DNA of 64,000 bases from UBA11740 sp049273695 (GTDB lineage Bacteria; Acidobacteriota; Blastocatellia; Pyrinomonadales; Pyrinomonadaceae), in contig JBASRE010000030.1 of NCBI GenBank assembly GCA_049273695.1, forward strand, positions 21,983 to 85,982, in the 5' to 3' direction. A program made the position numbers and the translations under genes. Position 1 is the stretch's first letter. Each line of letters starts with the position of its first letter. A model generated the notes under the pieces. The model did not search any database. It saw only the letters and a program-made list of their open reading frames with translations, and was not told the DNA's origin. This document shows, in pieces, positions 18,356 to 26,515 of this stretch.

Positions 18356-19420
18356 TTAGCTTAAGTTAGTTGTTATCTCCGCAACACTAGGACTTAGAGC
18401 TGGATCAATCAGTCCTAGGGCTATTGTCACGCTATTACCCCTTGCTCGCACATCGAAACCAAAAATATCTAAAGCGGACGAGGGACACTCGACCTGAAAT
18501 TGACGCAGTCGTTGTCCATCGTCTCGCATTTCCCATATCTCCGGTTTTGGAAGATAAAGGCATAAAAAGATGCGTCCATCGATAACCTTTATGCCTGCCA
18601 GATATCGTGGCAGCCGACCGCGTTCGCTCCCTTCAGATCCAGCCGACATTTGCGCGGCCAATTGCGGGAAGATCGAATGCGAAACATCTATCGTCCTGCT
18701 CAACCGGCCAGAGGCGATGTCATAAACTTCCACTACGGGCCGGTACTTGAAAGCGACAAAAAGTTGGTTCTTCTCAACGCTAAGAAATGCCTGAGCGTCG
18801 AGACTCTCGTGGGTGTTTGGCCGCCGACCAAATCCTCTGATTAGCTTACCGTGGCTGTCCAACTCCACGATCAGAGGGCTTTGAGCCTCAGGCTTTCGAA
18901 TCAGGGGACTTATCAAAAACGTTTCTTTGTCGGTGATTGCGAAAGAAAAGACGCCAAAGTAAACGCGGATCAGCCTTTCGAATTCGCCCTTGGTTGAAAA
19001 CACTTTGATTCCGTCATTGTCCGAAATGTAGAGTCTTTGATTCGCTATCTGACCGGCGTAAGGAAAATTAAGGGCGCCGACATGTTGCATCAGGAAAACG
19101 TTTGCCTTGGTTTCGCCACCTGACCAGCGATGCACGGCGTGACCGTTATTGTCCAAAATGTACAAATCACCGTTGTTCGCATATGTCAGTGCCGTGGGTA
19201 AAGCGAACTCAGCATTCCCGCGGTTTTCCAGTAGACGCGATGGACGCAGAGATTGTGATCCGCCGGCAGACTCAGCCTGGAGCTTTTGCTTGATTGTGAG
19301 TTCCGGAAAGTGGGGCTTCGCTTTGGTCGAAGCGGATTTACTGCGTTCGGCGCACGCCGCAGTCACAGAAAGCACTGCGAAGGCGAAAAGAAAACAGGCG
19401 TTGTAAGATGCGGGTCTCAT
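18356..19420 (-). CDS. NHL/six-bladed beta-propeller lipoprotein
   Basis: Protein of 354 residues with a lipoprotein-like signal (hydrophobic segment ending VTAACAE, Cys near residue 23). The mature part shows repeated blade motifs such as GDLYILDNNGHAVHRW, QRLYISDNDGIKVFS and GRIFLCLYLP, typical of NHL-type or six-bladed propellers. Its ATG overlaps the stop of the upstream thioredoxin-fold gene by 1 nt (TAATG), and the Cys-rich peptide gene follows 14 nt later. It probably binds a ligand or peptide at the cell surface or periplasm; no enzyme motif is visible. Confidence 0.72.
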   Translation of the reverse strand: MRPASYNACFLFAFAVLSVTAACAERSKSASTKAKPHFPELTIKQKLQAESAGGSQSLRPSRLLENRGNAEFALPTALTYANNGDLYILDNNGHAVHRWSGGETKANVFLMQHVGALNFPYAGQIANQRLYISDNDGIKVFSTKGEFERLIRVYFGVFSFAITDKETFLISPLIRKPEAQSPLIVELDSHGKLIRGFGRRPNTHESLDAQAFLSVEKNQLFVAFKYRPVVEVYDIASGRLSRTIDVSHSIFPQLAAQMSAGSEGSERGRLPRYLAGIKVIDGRIFLCLYLPKPEIWEMRDDGQRLRQFQVECPSSALDIFGFDVRARGNSVTIALGLIDPALSPSVAEITTNLS

Positions 19421-20397
19421 TATAGTTTAGCGAGCTTTGGATCAACTTCATCGCTGTTCTCAACGACTGACACTGAGTCGCGATCAATTAACAGGAGTAT
19501 TCCATTGAGGCGGTTCTGCCCGTACGTACTTACCAACTTAGAAAACTCGCGTGAGAATGCGCTATCGGCCTTTTCAACCTGGAACTTAACCTGCAGGTTC
19601 GACTTGAAATTCTCTACGTCAACATTAGTGTAATCGACGGGAAGTAATGCGATGAACCGAATGTCCGGGCGTTTCACGACGTATTGGTTCAGCACCTGGA
19701 CGAGCTCGCCAGATTGGCAACTCGTGCATACCGAAGTAAAAACAGCCACCGCCGCTTTGCCAGACTTTGTGTGTTGTGCTCTCTGCCTAAGTGAGTCAAA
19801 GGCTGTACCGGGAAGCTGACTAAGGGTCTGCAGCACGGCGTCTGAGAGTGGGGGCAGCTGTCTATGGAGCAGAACATTTATTCGAGCAGTCAAATCGGCC
19901 TCGTAGTAATAGTCGTTATAACTTAGTTTGCCCGCCTCGTTGAAAACAAATCTCCTTTCGCAACAATCCGGCACATTAAAAATGCGCTTTAGCTGAGTAA
20001 AATCCTGCTGAACGACAATCACGTTATTCGACAGGGCGGGAAGACGTTCGCGCAGCACGTGCGCATCGCGAGTAATTAAAACAAACCAAATGTCAGCGCC
20101 GAATTTAGTTAACATCTGCGAGACGGAATCCAACTGACTCTGCACATCGGGATTAACAAACTGGACAAGGATAACCTTCCCGATAAGAGTGGCCAGAGGT
20201 TTATTAGCGCCGGTGTCGGCGAGGATATTTACCGCGGGGATTTCTTTCAGGTCCTGATCTACTGCTACGACCGGCTCCGGCGTTCTACGAAGGATCAAAT
20301 ACGCAATGACTGAAAGGTTGACGAGAACTAGTATGACTAAGACCAGCAGTCTTCGCCTGCGGCTAGCATTGGATTTTGGGAGAATGGGATTGCTCAA
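19420..20397 (-). CDS. Membrane-anchored protein with two thioredoxin-like domains
   Basis: Protein of 325 residues. A basic N-terminus and one membrane span (about 17-37) anchor two thioredoxin-fold-like regions. The first (about 50-170) resembles a TlpA/redoxin domain but has no CXXC at the active-site position. The second (from about 205) has FTSVCTSCQSGEL with a CTSC motif. It is the first gene of the operon with the propeller lipoprotein and the eight-cysteine peptide, so a role in forming or reducing disulfides in that peptide is a reasonable inference. A strong promoter lies upstream. Confidence 0.7.
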   Translation of the reverse strand: MSNPILPKSNASRRRRLLVLVILVLVNLSVIAYLILRRTPEPVVAVDQDLKEIPAVNILADTGANKPLATLIGKVILVQFVNPDVQSQLDSVSQMLTKFGADIWFVLITRDAHVLRERLPALSNNVIVVQQDFTQLKRIFNVPDCCERRFVFNEAGKLSYNDYYYEADLTARINVLLHRQLPPLSDAVLQTLSQLPGTAFDSLRQRAQHTKSGKAAVAVFTSVCTSCQSGELVQVLNQYVVKRPDIRFIALLPVDYTNVDVENFKSNLQVKFQVEKADSAFSREFSKLVSTYGQNRLNGILLLIDRDSVSVVENSDEVDPKLAKL

Positions 20398-20493
20398 GAT
20401 TCGCTCTCCTCATGGGGGCTCAGGCGCGAAACGTTTGTCAAAAACCTTGAAACAAATCTCTCAAAAACTCGATCAATTTCGTGAAGCGCGCGC

Positions 20494-20522
20494 ACTATAG
20501 AAGAGTCGGAAAAAGCTGTCAA
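20494..20522 (-). promoter_or_regulatory. Sigma70-type promoter of the thioredoxin/propeller/peptide operon
   Basis: On the minus strand TTGACA (20522-20517), a 17-nt spacer and TATAGT (20499-20494). This leaves a leader of roughly 90 nt before the ATG at 20397. It lies in the 322-nt divergent gap before the dihydropyrimidinase gene; the rest of the gap holds a family B palindrome. Confidence 0.65.
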
Positions 20523-20600
20523 GCATTAATTTACCGCGCACTGCATGAAATCTTGGAGACAATGCAGACCGCAGATCTCGTTTGATTTATTTTGGGCAGG

Positions 20601-20634
20601 GTTTTATAAACTTCTCGCTCCTAGCGGAGCGAAA
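20601..20634. repeat. Palindromic repeat family B, single copy
   Basis: GTTTTATAAAC flank followed by a CGCTCC-TAGC-GGAGCG palindrome, the same core and flank type as the cluster at 12961-13141. It lies about 85 nt upstream of the dihydropyrimidinase ATG. Confidence 0.75.
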
Positions 20635-20719
20635 AACCATTTCGTAGCCAGGAGATTGGAGGCTTTCCGCACATCAGGCGGCAAAGCCTCTGCTACAATT
20701 TTCCTTAGTCCGAACAACC

Positions 20720-22096
20720 ATGAAAACTCTAATCAAAAACGGCCAAATCGTAACCGCAACTGACAACTACAAAGCCGACATCTTGATCGAAGGCGAAATC
20801 GTTTCCGTCATCGGCGCGAAGCTCGACATGGAAGCTGACTTGACCATCGACGCGGCGGGCCGGCTCGTCATTCCCGGCGGCATCGATCCGCACACGCACA
20901 TGGAACTGCCGTTTGGCGGCACGACTGCCTCGGACGACTTCACCACCGGCACGATCGCTGCTGCGCATGGCGGCACAACGACCATTGTCGACTTCGCTGT
21001 GCAGTACAAAGGCGAGTCGCTGCTTCAGGGCGTGGACAACTGGCACAAGAAAGCCGAGGGCAAGTGCGCGATCGATTACGGCTTTCACCTGATCACGACT
21101 GAACTCGAGGACCGGCAGATTGAAGAAATGTACACGGTCATGGACGAAGGCGTGACCAGCTTCAAAATGTTCATGGCTTATCCCGGCGTGTTCCTGGTCG
21201 ATGACGCGACGATCTTTCGCGCGATGTCCGCCGCCGGTCAACGCGGCGGCTTGATTTGCATGCACGCTGAGAACGGCATCGTCATCAACGAGATCATCAA
21301 GCATGCGCTGGCCAAAGGTCATACCGCGCCGAAGTACCACGCGCTGACTCGTCCGACAGTCGCCGAAGCCGAAGGCGTCCATCGAGCGATTGCGATTGCT
21401 GAAATGGCCGAGGCGCCCGTGTACATCGTGCACTTGTCGTGCGCCGACGCTTTGAATCAGGTGCGCCAGGCACGCGATCGCGGCATTCCCGCATTTGCCG
21501 AAACCTGTCCGCAGTATCTTTTCCTTTCCATCGAAGATTACGGCGACGGCTGGGACGGCGCGAAGTACGTGATGACGCCGCCGCTGCGCGAGAAATCAAA
21601 TCAGGACGAGCTTTGGAAAGGTTTGAAGATGGATGATCTGCAAGTCATCTCAACCGATCACTGCCCATTCTGCATGAAAGAGCAGAAGGAACTCGGCAAG
21701 GATGACTTCACCAAGATTCCTAACGGAGCGCCCGGCGTCGAACACCGCGTGCCGCTGATTTACACCGGCGTGGTTGAGAATCGCATCTCGCTGAATCGAT
21801 TTGTTGAGCTGACTTCAACCGCGGCCGCCAAAATGTTCGGACTCTTTCCGAAGAAAGGCACAATCGCGGTGGGCTCGGACGCCGACATCGTCGTCTTTGA
21901 CCCAAACAAAGAACAGACCATCAGCGTGAAGACCCATCACATGAACGTCGATTACAGCGCCTACGAAGGCCGGACAATCAAAGGCGTCGTTGAGACAGTT
22001 CTTTCGCGCGGCTCAGTCGTGATCGACAAAGGCGATTTCAAAGGCAAGGCGGGCGCAGGACAGTTTCTGAAACGCGGCGAGTGTGTGGCAATCTAA
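20720..22096 (+). CDS. hydA: Dihydropyrimidinase (D-hydantoinase family)
   Basis: Amidohydrolase of 458 residues that opens the ring of dihydrouracil/dihydrothymine to N-carbamoyl-beta-amino acids. Metal ligands His58 and His60 (DPHTH) and the Lys149 that is carbamylated in this family (SFKMFMAYPG) are present, as are the later EAEGVHRAI and STDHCPF segments. Length matches bacterial hydantoinases. The permease, beta-ureidopropionase and PreA-like genes on the same strand 4-10 kb further on support a pyrimidine-degradation role over a pure hydantoin role. Confidence 0.93.
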   Translation: MKTLIKNGQIVTATDNYKADILIEGEIVSVIGAKLDMEADLTIDAAGRLVIPGGIDPHTHMELPFGGTTASDDFTTGTIAAAHGGTTTIVDFAVQYKGESLLQGVDNWHKKAEGKCAIDYGFHLITTELEDRQIEEMYTVMDEGVTSFKMFMAYPGVFLVDDATIFRAMSAAGQRGGLICMHAENGIVINEIIKHALAKGHTAPKYHALTRPTVAEAEGVHRAIAIAEMAEAPVYIVHLSCADALNQVRQARDRGIPAFAETCPQYLFLSIEDYGDGWDGAKYVMTPPLREKSNQDELWKGLKMDDLQVISTDHCPFCMKEQKELGKDDFTKIPNGAPGVEHRVPLIYTGVVENRISLNRFVELTSTAAAKMFGLFPKKGTIAVGSDADIVVFDPNKEQTISVKTHHMNVDYSAYEGRTIKGVVETVLSRGSVVIDKGDFKGKAGAGQFLKRGECVAI

Positions 22097-22097
22097 A

Positions 22098-22159
22098 GGT
22101 ACGCACGCTTCCAGCGTGCTAAAACCGTTGAGAGCAAGCACGCTGGAAGCGTACGTACC
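22098..22159. repeat. Palindromic repeat family A, long variant
   Basis: GGTACGCACGCTTCCAGCGT at the left and a perfect-looking inverted ACGCTGGAAGCGTACGTACC at the right enclose a 22-nt centre. Outer ends match the other family A copies (4587-4632, 7474-7519). It begins 2 nt after the dihydropyrimidinase stop and could form a hairpin in its transcript. Confidence 0.85.
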
Positions 22160-22168
22160 CCATCGCGG

Positions 22169-22858
22169 ATGCACGACACTCCTCACAACACACGAAACAA
22201 GTGCGCGCAATGCGGGTTAGTCAACGCTGCCTCTGACAGTGTCTGTCGACGGTGCGGCGAAGAACTCGATGTTGAGCCAGTAGCTGTTCAGCAGACATAT
22301 GACGCCCCTCCAAAAAAGTCCCGCGGCTTCCTGAAACGAGTTGCCTGGATCGTGGGCGCGACCATGATCCTTCTAATAGTTTTTTACCTCTCACTTCTGT
22401 TCTCATCAGACGGCCTGCAATCGGAACAGCGCGATCAGGTTCAGCGCTCGATTACTATCCTGGAACAAAAGGGATTCAGCACCGAGGCTTTTGTTCTTCG
22501 GCGCCTGACTTCGTTTCGCACGTCCGACAATTGGCTCAACGCATACGTCGGGCACCGTGATGCTTATGCGGCCACGAACTTCCCTTTCGAAGTCGTGACT
22601 CTTTACTCGGACTTCTTCAGCCTGCCGATTGACGACACGGAACGCGCGGCGGTGCTTTTGCATGAAGCGCGCCATCTCTTGGGTGACGATGAGGACGAGG
22701 CGCTCGAGCTGACGTGGAAGAACAAACGACAGCTGGGTTGGACTGAAGACAAATATGGTCATACCCGCGTTTGGGATGCGACGGAAGACTTGACGCGCCC
22801 GCGGTTTGGTTACATGTTTTCGTGCGGCGCCGATGGGCAGACCGATTGTTACCGGTAA
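22169..22858 (+). CDS. Zinc-ribbon, membrane-anchored putative zincin
   Basis: Protein of 229 residues. A CAQC...CRRC zinc ribbon (about 12-31) is followed by one membrane span (about 54-74) and a domain with VLLHEARHLLGDDEDEA, an HExxH motif typical of zinc metalloproteases with a downstream acidic cluster. No Met-turn family signature is obvious, so the peptidase family is open and activity is inference from the motif. The cytosolic zinc ribbon with an exported catalytic domain is an unusual combination. Confidence 0.6.
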   Translation: MHDTPHNTRNKCAQCGLVNAASDSVCRRCGEELDVEPVAVQQTYDAPPKKSRGFLKRVAWIVGATMILLIVFYLSLLFSSDGLQSEQRDQVQRSITILEQKGFSTEAFVLRRLTSFRTSDNWLNAYVGHRDAYAATNFPFEVVTLYSDFFSLPIDDTERAAVLLHEARHLLGDDEDEALELTWKNKRQLGWTEDKYGHTRVWDATEDLTRPRFGYMFSCGADGQTDCYR

Positions 22859-22909
22859 GCTGTCGTTTATCTGTAATTGCACGAAACATCAAGAGCGATG
22901 TGACTTATT

Positions 22910-22999
22910 CCCCTCCCCGCAAGCGGGGAGGGGCTGGGGGTGGGGTTTGTCGCGTTCGTCACCTCTCCCCCAACCCCTCTCCGCTTGCGGAGAGGGGAG
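22910..22999. repeat. CT/GA-rich palindromic repeat pair
   Basis: CCCCTCCCCGCAAGCGGGGA with its partner GGGG forms one hairpin (22910-22934), and CCTCTCCGCTTGCGGAGAGG with flanks forms another (about 22974-22997). The two halves are also inverted relative to each other across 28 nt. It resembles CCCTCTCC-type intergenic repeats seen in many bacterial genomes. Confidence 0.75.
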
Positions 23000-23062
23000 A
23001 ACGAGAACGGACGACTTCTGCGCAAGTCTTGTTCAAATAAACACGTGAGAAAGAGGAAATGT

Positions 23063-23500
23063 ATGGGACACCTCGTGGCTCTTACCGCTCTCGTCACCGC
23101 AGTCGTCTTACCGCCTGCGGCTCTGGCGCAGAACCCTAAGATAGTCACCGCCTCCCAAGCCAACGGTGTCTACTCTTCGTACGACAACGAGATTCGCATT
23201 CTCGCGCTCGGGAAAAACAAACTGAAGGTCCAGTTCGATGGCGTCTATCACACGATCTCGAAGAGCGTGAACACCGGCTACGCGAGCGGTGAAGCGACGA
23301 TCGAAGGCAATGTCGCGGTGCTTGAGCTGCGCGAGTGGGGCCCGTGCAAGATCACGATGGTCTGGCTGCGTGGCAACAGATTAAAGGTGACGCAGGAAGG
23401 TGACTCTCCCGACTGCGGTTTCGGACATAACGTGCGGGCGGACGGGACCTATCGAAAGATTCGCGGCGGCAAGCCGAAGTTTGAACCGCCACCGGAATGA
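23063..23500 (+). CDS. Secreted protein, paralogue of 25329-25757
   Basis: About 145 residues with a signal peptide ending at AALAQ. The ATG at 23063 follows AAGAGG by 6 nt; upstream in-frame starts would run into the repeat. The mature domain shares with the 25329 protein the order IVTASQANGxY, NEIRILALGKNKLKVQ, GEATIEGNVA, CKITMVWLRGNRLKV, DCGFGHNV and TYRKIRGGKPKF. Two cysteines are conserved between the pair. Function unknown; the pair brackets an S10 peptidase gene. Confidence 0.7.
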   Translation: MGHLVALTALVTAVVLPPAALAQNPKIVTASQANGVYSSYDNEIRILALGKNKLKVQFDGVYHTISKSVNTGYASGEATIEGNVAVLELREWGPCKITMVWLRGNRLKVTQEGDSPDCGFGHNVRADGTYRKIRGGKPKFEPPPE

Positions 23501-23517
23501 GGTCATGGTCTCAGTTA

Positions 23518-23620
23518 CACCGCGCTTCAGCGCGGTGAACACCTTCAGCATCACTTGCGGTCAACCGTTTTAACGGTTTAATGGATAAGCTGTCCGCCAT
23601 CACCTCGCTAAAGCGAGGTG
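23518..23620. repeat. Compound repeat family C (three palindromes)
   Basis: Three palindromes in order: CACCGCGCTTCAGCGCGGTG (23518-23537), AACCGTTTTAACGGTT (23563-23578) and CACCTCGCTAAAGCGAGGTG (23601-23620). The same three-part order occurs at 48047-48152. It lies between the secreted-protein gene and the S10 peptidase gene. Confidence 0.8.
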
Positions 23621-23744
23621 AGAATGAGACCTGCGCGTCGCCGTCCGTGATCGCCGACAATTTACTTGTCCTCTCGCTTACGTTTCCCTTACTATGCACG
23701 CCTTGCTGTTGCCTTCAAATCAGTCTTACCGAGGTTAGTCGCGG

Positions 23745-25319
23745 ATGCTGGCAGCTCTCTTCTTCTGTTTCGCCCTGCTCACTGTCGGACAAGCTCCACC
23801 CGGACAACAGCCGGCAGCAACTCCGCAACCCGGAGCGTCGCCATCCGCTTCGCCGGGAGGTTCGGTCCCCGGACAACAGCGCGGCGCGCCGGAACGCCCG
23901 GCACCTTCACCGGAAGAACCCCCGGTCGTAACAAAACACGAAATTCGCGTCGGCGGCCGTACGCTGCGTTACACCGCGACGACCGGCATGATGCCGATCA
24001 AGAACCGTGACGGCGACACCGAGGCGCGCCTGTTCTTCATGGCTTATACGCTGGACGATCCTGCCAATCGCGCGCGACGGCCGCTGACATTTTCTTTCAA
24101 CGGTGGGCCCGGCTCTTCATCGGTGTGGCTGCATCTCGGCACGGTCGGTCCAAAGCGCGTCCGGATGAACTCAGATGGCGGAATGCCTGCGCCGCCGTTT
24201 GAATTGGTCGACAACGAACACACCTGGCTGACGCAGAGTGATTTGGTCTTCATCGACCCAGTCGGGACCGGTTACAGCCGCGCCGCACGTCCCGACCTCA
24301 ACGCAAAGTTTCTTGGACTCCAGGGTGACATCGAATCCGTCGGCGAGTTCATTCGCATCTATCTGACGCGATACGAGCGCTGGGCTTCGCCTCTGTTCCT
24401 GGTCGGTGAAAGTTACGGCACGACGCGCGCGTCGGCCTTGTCAGGTTATCTGATCGACCGGGGCATCGCCTTTAACGGCATCATGCTGGTGTCGGCGATC
24501 ATGAGTTTCCAAACGGCACGGTTCGACCCGGGAAACGATCTGCCTTACGCGCTATATCTACCTGCGTACGCGGCAACGGCGTGGTATCACAAGCGGCTTC
24601 CGTCTGATCTTCAGTCACGCCCGTTGACCGAGGTTGTTCAGGAAGTTGAAGACTGGTCCCTCAATCAATATACGGTGGCTTTGGCGCGGGGCGATCGCAT
24701 GTCGCCGCAACAACGGCAGGAAGTCGCGGCGCGTCTGTCTCGCTACACGGGTCTCGGACAAAGCTTCTTCGAGAATGCCAATCTGCGCGTCAACCTGAAT
24801 CTGTTCCGCAAAGAACTGCTGCGGTCCGAGCGCCGATCGATCGGACGTCTCGACAGTAGATTCAAAGGCTACGATTCAAATTATTCGACCGACAGTCCGG
24901 AGTACGACGCAAGTGAAGCGATAATTCGCTCGCCTTATACTGCGACTTTCAACAACTACGTGCGACGGGAGCTCGGATACAAGACGGACCTCGAGTATCA
25001 CATTCTCGGCGGCGGCTTCACCAGTCCGTGGAATTGGGGCACGAACAACAACTACGTCGACACCAGCGTGGCGCTGCGGAATGCGCTGGCGAAGAATCCT
25101 TATCTGAAAATTTTCGTGGCGTGCGGCTACTACGATATGGCGACGCCATTCTCAGCTGCCGAATACACGATTCATCACATCAGCATCGATCCGTCGCTGC
25201 TGCGAAATTTCTCGACGGGCTATTACGAAGCCGGCCACATGATGTACATCGATGAAAAGTCGCACGCGAAGCTGCGCGCGGACATCGGCAAGTTCATCGA
25301 CGATTCGCTGAGGCGCTAG
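23745..25319 (+). CDS. S10-family serine carboxypeptidase-like protein
   Basis: Secreted protein of 524 residues: signal peptide, a Pro/Ala/Ser-rich linker to about residue 60, then the peptidase domain. The oxyanion-hole motif NGGPGSSS (from residue 119), nucleophile Ser223 (GESYG), Asp464 (GYYDMATPF) and His498 (GHMMY) form a complete triad. S10 enzymes remove C-terminal residues, usually at acid pH. It lies between two paralogous small secreted proteins; the second starts 9 nt after its stop, so they are probably co-transcribed. Confidence 0.92.
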   Translation: MLAALFFCFALLTVGQAPPGQQPAATPQPGASPSASPGGSVPGQQRGAPERPAPSPEEPPVVTKHEIRVGGRTLRYTATTGMMPIKNRDGDTEARLFFMAYTLDDPANRARRPLTFSFNGGPGSSSVWLHLGTVGPKRVRMNSDGGMPAPPFELVDNEHTWLTQSDLVFIDPVGTGYSRAARPDLNAKFLGLQGDIESVGEFIRIYLTRYERWASPLFLVGESYGTTRASALSGYLIDRGIAFNGIMLVSAIMSFQTARFDPGNDLPYALYLPAYAATAWYHKRLPSDLQSRPLTEVVQEVEDWSLNQYTVALARGDRMSPQQRQEVAARLSRYTGLGQSFFENANLRVNLNLFRKELLRSERRSIGRLDSRFKGYDSNYSTDSPEYDASEAIIRSPYTATFNNYVRRELGYKTDLEYHILGGGFTSPWNWGTNNNYVDTSVALRNALAKNPYLKIFVACGYYDMATPFSAAEYTIHHISIDPSLLRNFSTGYYEAGHMMYIDEKSHAKLRADIGKFIDDSLRR

Positions 25320-25328
25320 GAGTAACGA

Positions 25329-25757
25329 ATGAAGATTCTCGGTGCGGTACTACTTGTCCTGGCGTTTTGTTGCGCGGTCATTCCGCAGTCGAGAATTGTC
25401 ACGGCAGCGCAAGCAAATGGGACCTATCGTTCCGGCCCTAACGAAATCAAGATTCTCGCGCTGGGTAAAAACAAACTGCGAATCCAGATGGCCCTGGCGT
25501 GGGAATACAAAACGCCTGACGGCCCGATGGCCAATGTGGGCGAGGCTCATGGCGAGGCGACAATCCAAAACGACGTTGCGACATTTCGGCCGGAAGGAAC
25601 CGAGGACTGCACCATCACTGTCAAGTTTCTCCCCGGAAACAGAATCAAGGTCGGTGAGGACCAGATGCTCAACTGCGGCTGGGGTTTTAACGTAAGTTCA
25701 ACCGGCACTTACCGGAAAATTCGCGGAGGGAAACCTAAGTTCGATGAAGATCGATAG
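25329..25757 (+). CDS. Secreted protein, paralogue of 23063-23500
   Basis: 142 residues with a signal peptide (about 1-19) and the same domain as the protein before the S10 peptidase: IVTAAQANGTYRS, NEIKILALGKNKLRIQ, HGEATIQNDVA, CTITVKFLPGNRIKV, NCGWGFNV, TYRKIRGGKPKF. It starts 9 nt after the peptidase stop with AGGAG as ribosome-binding site. Its tight linkage to the peptidase could mean a role as inhibitor, cofactor or substrate-binding partner, but nothing in the sequence decides this. Confidence 0.7.
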   Translation: MKILGAVLLVLAFCCAVIPQSRIVTAAQANGTYRSGPNEIKILALGKNKLRIQMALAWEYKTPDGPMANVGEAHGEATIQNDVATFRPEGTEDCTITVKFLPGNRIKVGEDQMLNCGWGFNVSSTGTYRKIRGGKPKFDEDR

Positions 25758-25785
25758 CTACATTCCGACCGGAGGCTCCATATAG

Positions 25786-26511
25786 ATGAGGATTTTAATT
25801 GTTTTAATCATTCTTCTAAGCGCGTTTTCGGTGAGCGTCAGGGCGCAAAGCGCGGTTGAGCCTCCACTGATTACCGTTACCGGCCAGGCCGAAGTGCGCG
25901 TGCCGCCCGATGAAGTTCTCTTCACCCTCGCGGTCGAAAATGTCGATAAGGACATGCTCGTCGCCAATAAGAAAACCGATGACAGCGTAAAGCAGATCCT
26001 CGCGATTGCCCGCAAGTATGACGTCAAACCTGAGGACGTGCAGACCAGTCAAATCAGCGTCCAGCCGAAGTACAACACCGACGACATGGAGTACGAGGCA
26101 CGTCGCGGCATAAAGCGCGTGCTCATCGGTTACCAGGTGGCGAAAACTGTGGCCGTCAGACTTCGCGACATCTCGCGGTTTGATGAAATGCTCGCGGATA
26201 TCCTGAAGGCGGGCATTACTCGTCTCAGCAATCTCGAGTTCCGTGATTCACAAATTCGGAAACACCGCGACGAGGCGCGCCGGATGGCTATGCGCGCGGC
26301 CAAAGAGAAAGCGACGTTACTCGCTAACGAGATTGGCCAATCAATTGGCCCGGCGTATTCGATTGCGGAAACAACCCGTGATTACGATCCGCGTCCCATG
26401 CAAAACGTCTCGTCAGATGCCGGTAGGGCCGGTGAGAGCGAATCAGCGCTTGCTCCAGGAACTTTGTCGGTTACCGCGCAGGTCACCGTCCGTTTCCGAC
26501 TGAATCAGTAA
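25786..26511 (+). CDS. SIMPL-domain (DUF541) exported protein
   Basis: 241 residues with a signal peptide (about 1-20) followed by a SIMPL domain: ITVTGQAEVRVPPDEVLFTL, EDVQTSQISVQPKY, GYQVAKTVAVRLRD and the C-terminal VTAQVTVRFRL strand. The family is periplasmic or outer-membrane and forms oligomers in some bacteria; its role is poorly known. It ends 4 nt before the NCS1 permease start, so the two may be co-transcribed. Confidence 0.85.
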   Translation: MRILIVLIILLSAFSVSVRAQSAVEPPLITVTGQAEVRVPPDEVLFTLAVENVDKDMLVANKKTDDSVKQILAIARKYDVKPEDVQTSQISVQPKYNTDDMEYEARRGIKRVLIGYQVAKTVAVRLRDISRFDEMLADILKAGITRLSNLEFRDSQIRKHRDEARRMAMRAAKEKATLLANEIGQSIGPAYSIAETTRDYDPRPMQNVSSDAGRAGESESALAPGTLSVTAQVTVRFRLNQ

Positions 26512-26515
26512 AACC

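Noticed and set aside
20729..21433. 234-codon minus-strand open frame
   Set aside because: Antisense to the dihydropyrimidinase gene; composition is a mirror of that gene's codon use.
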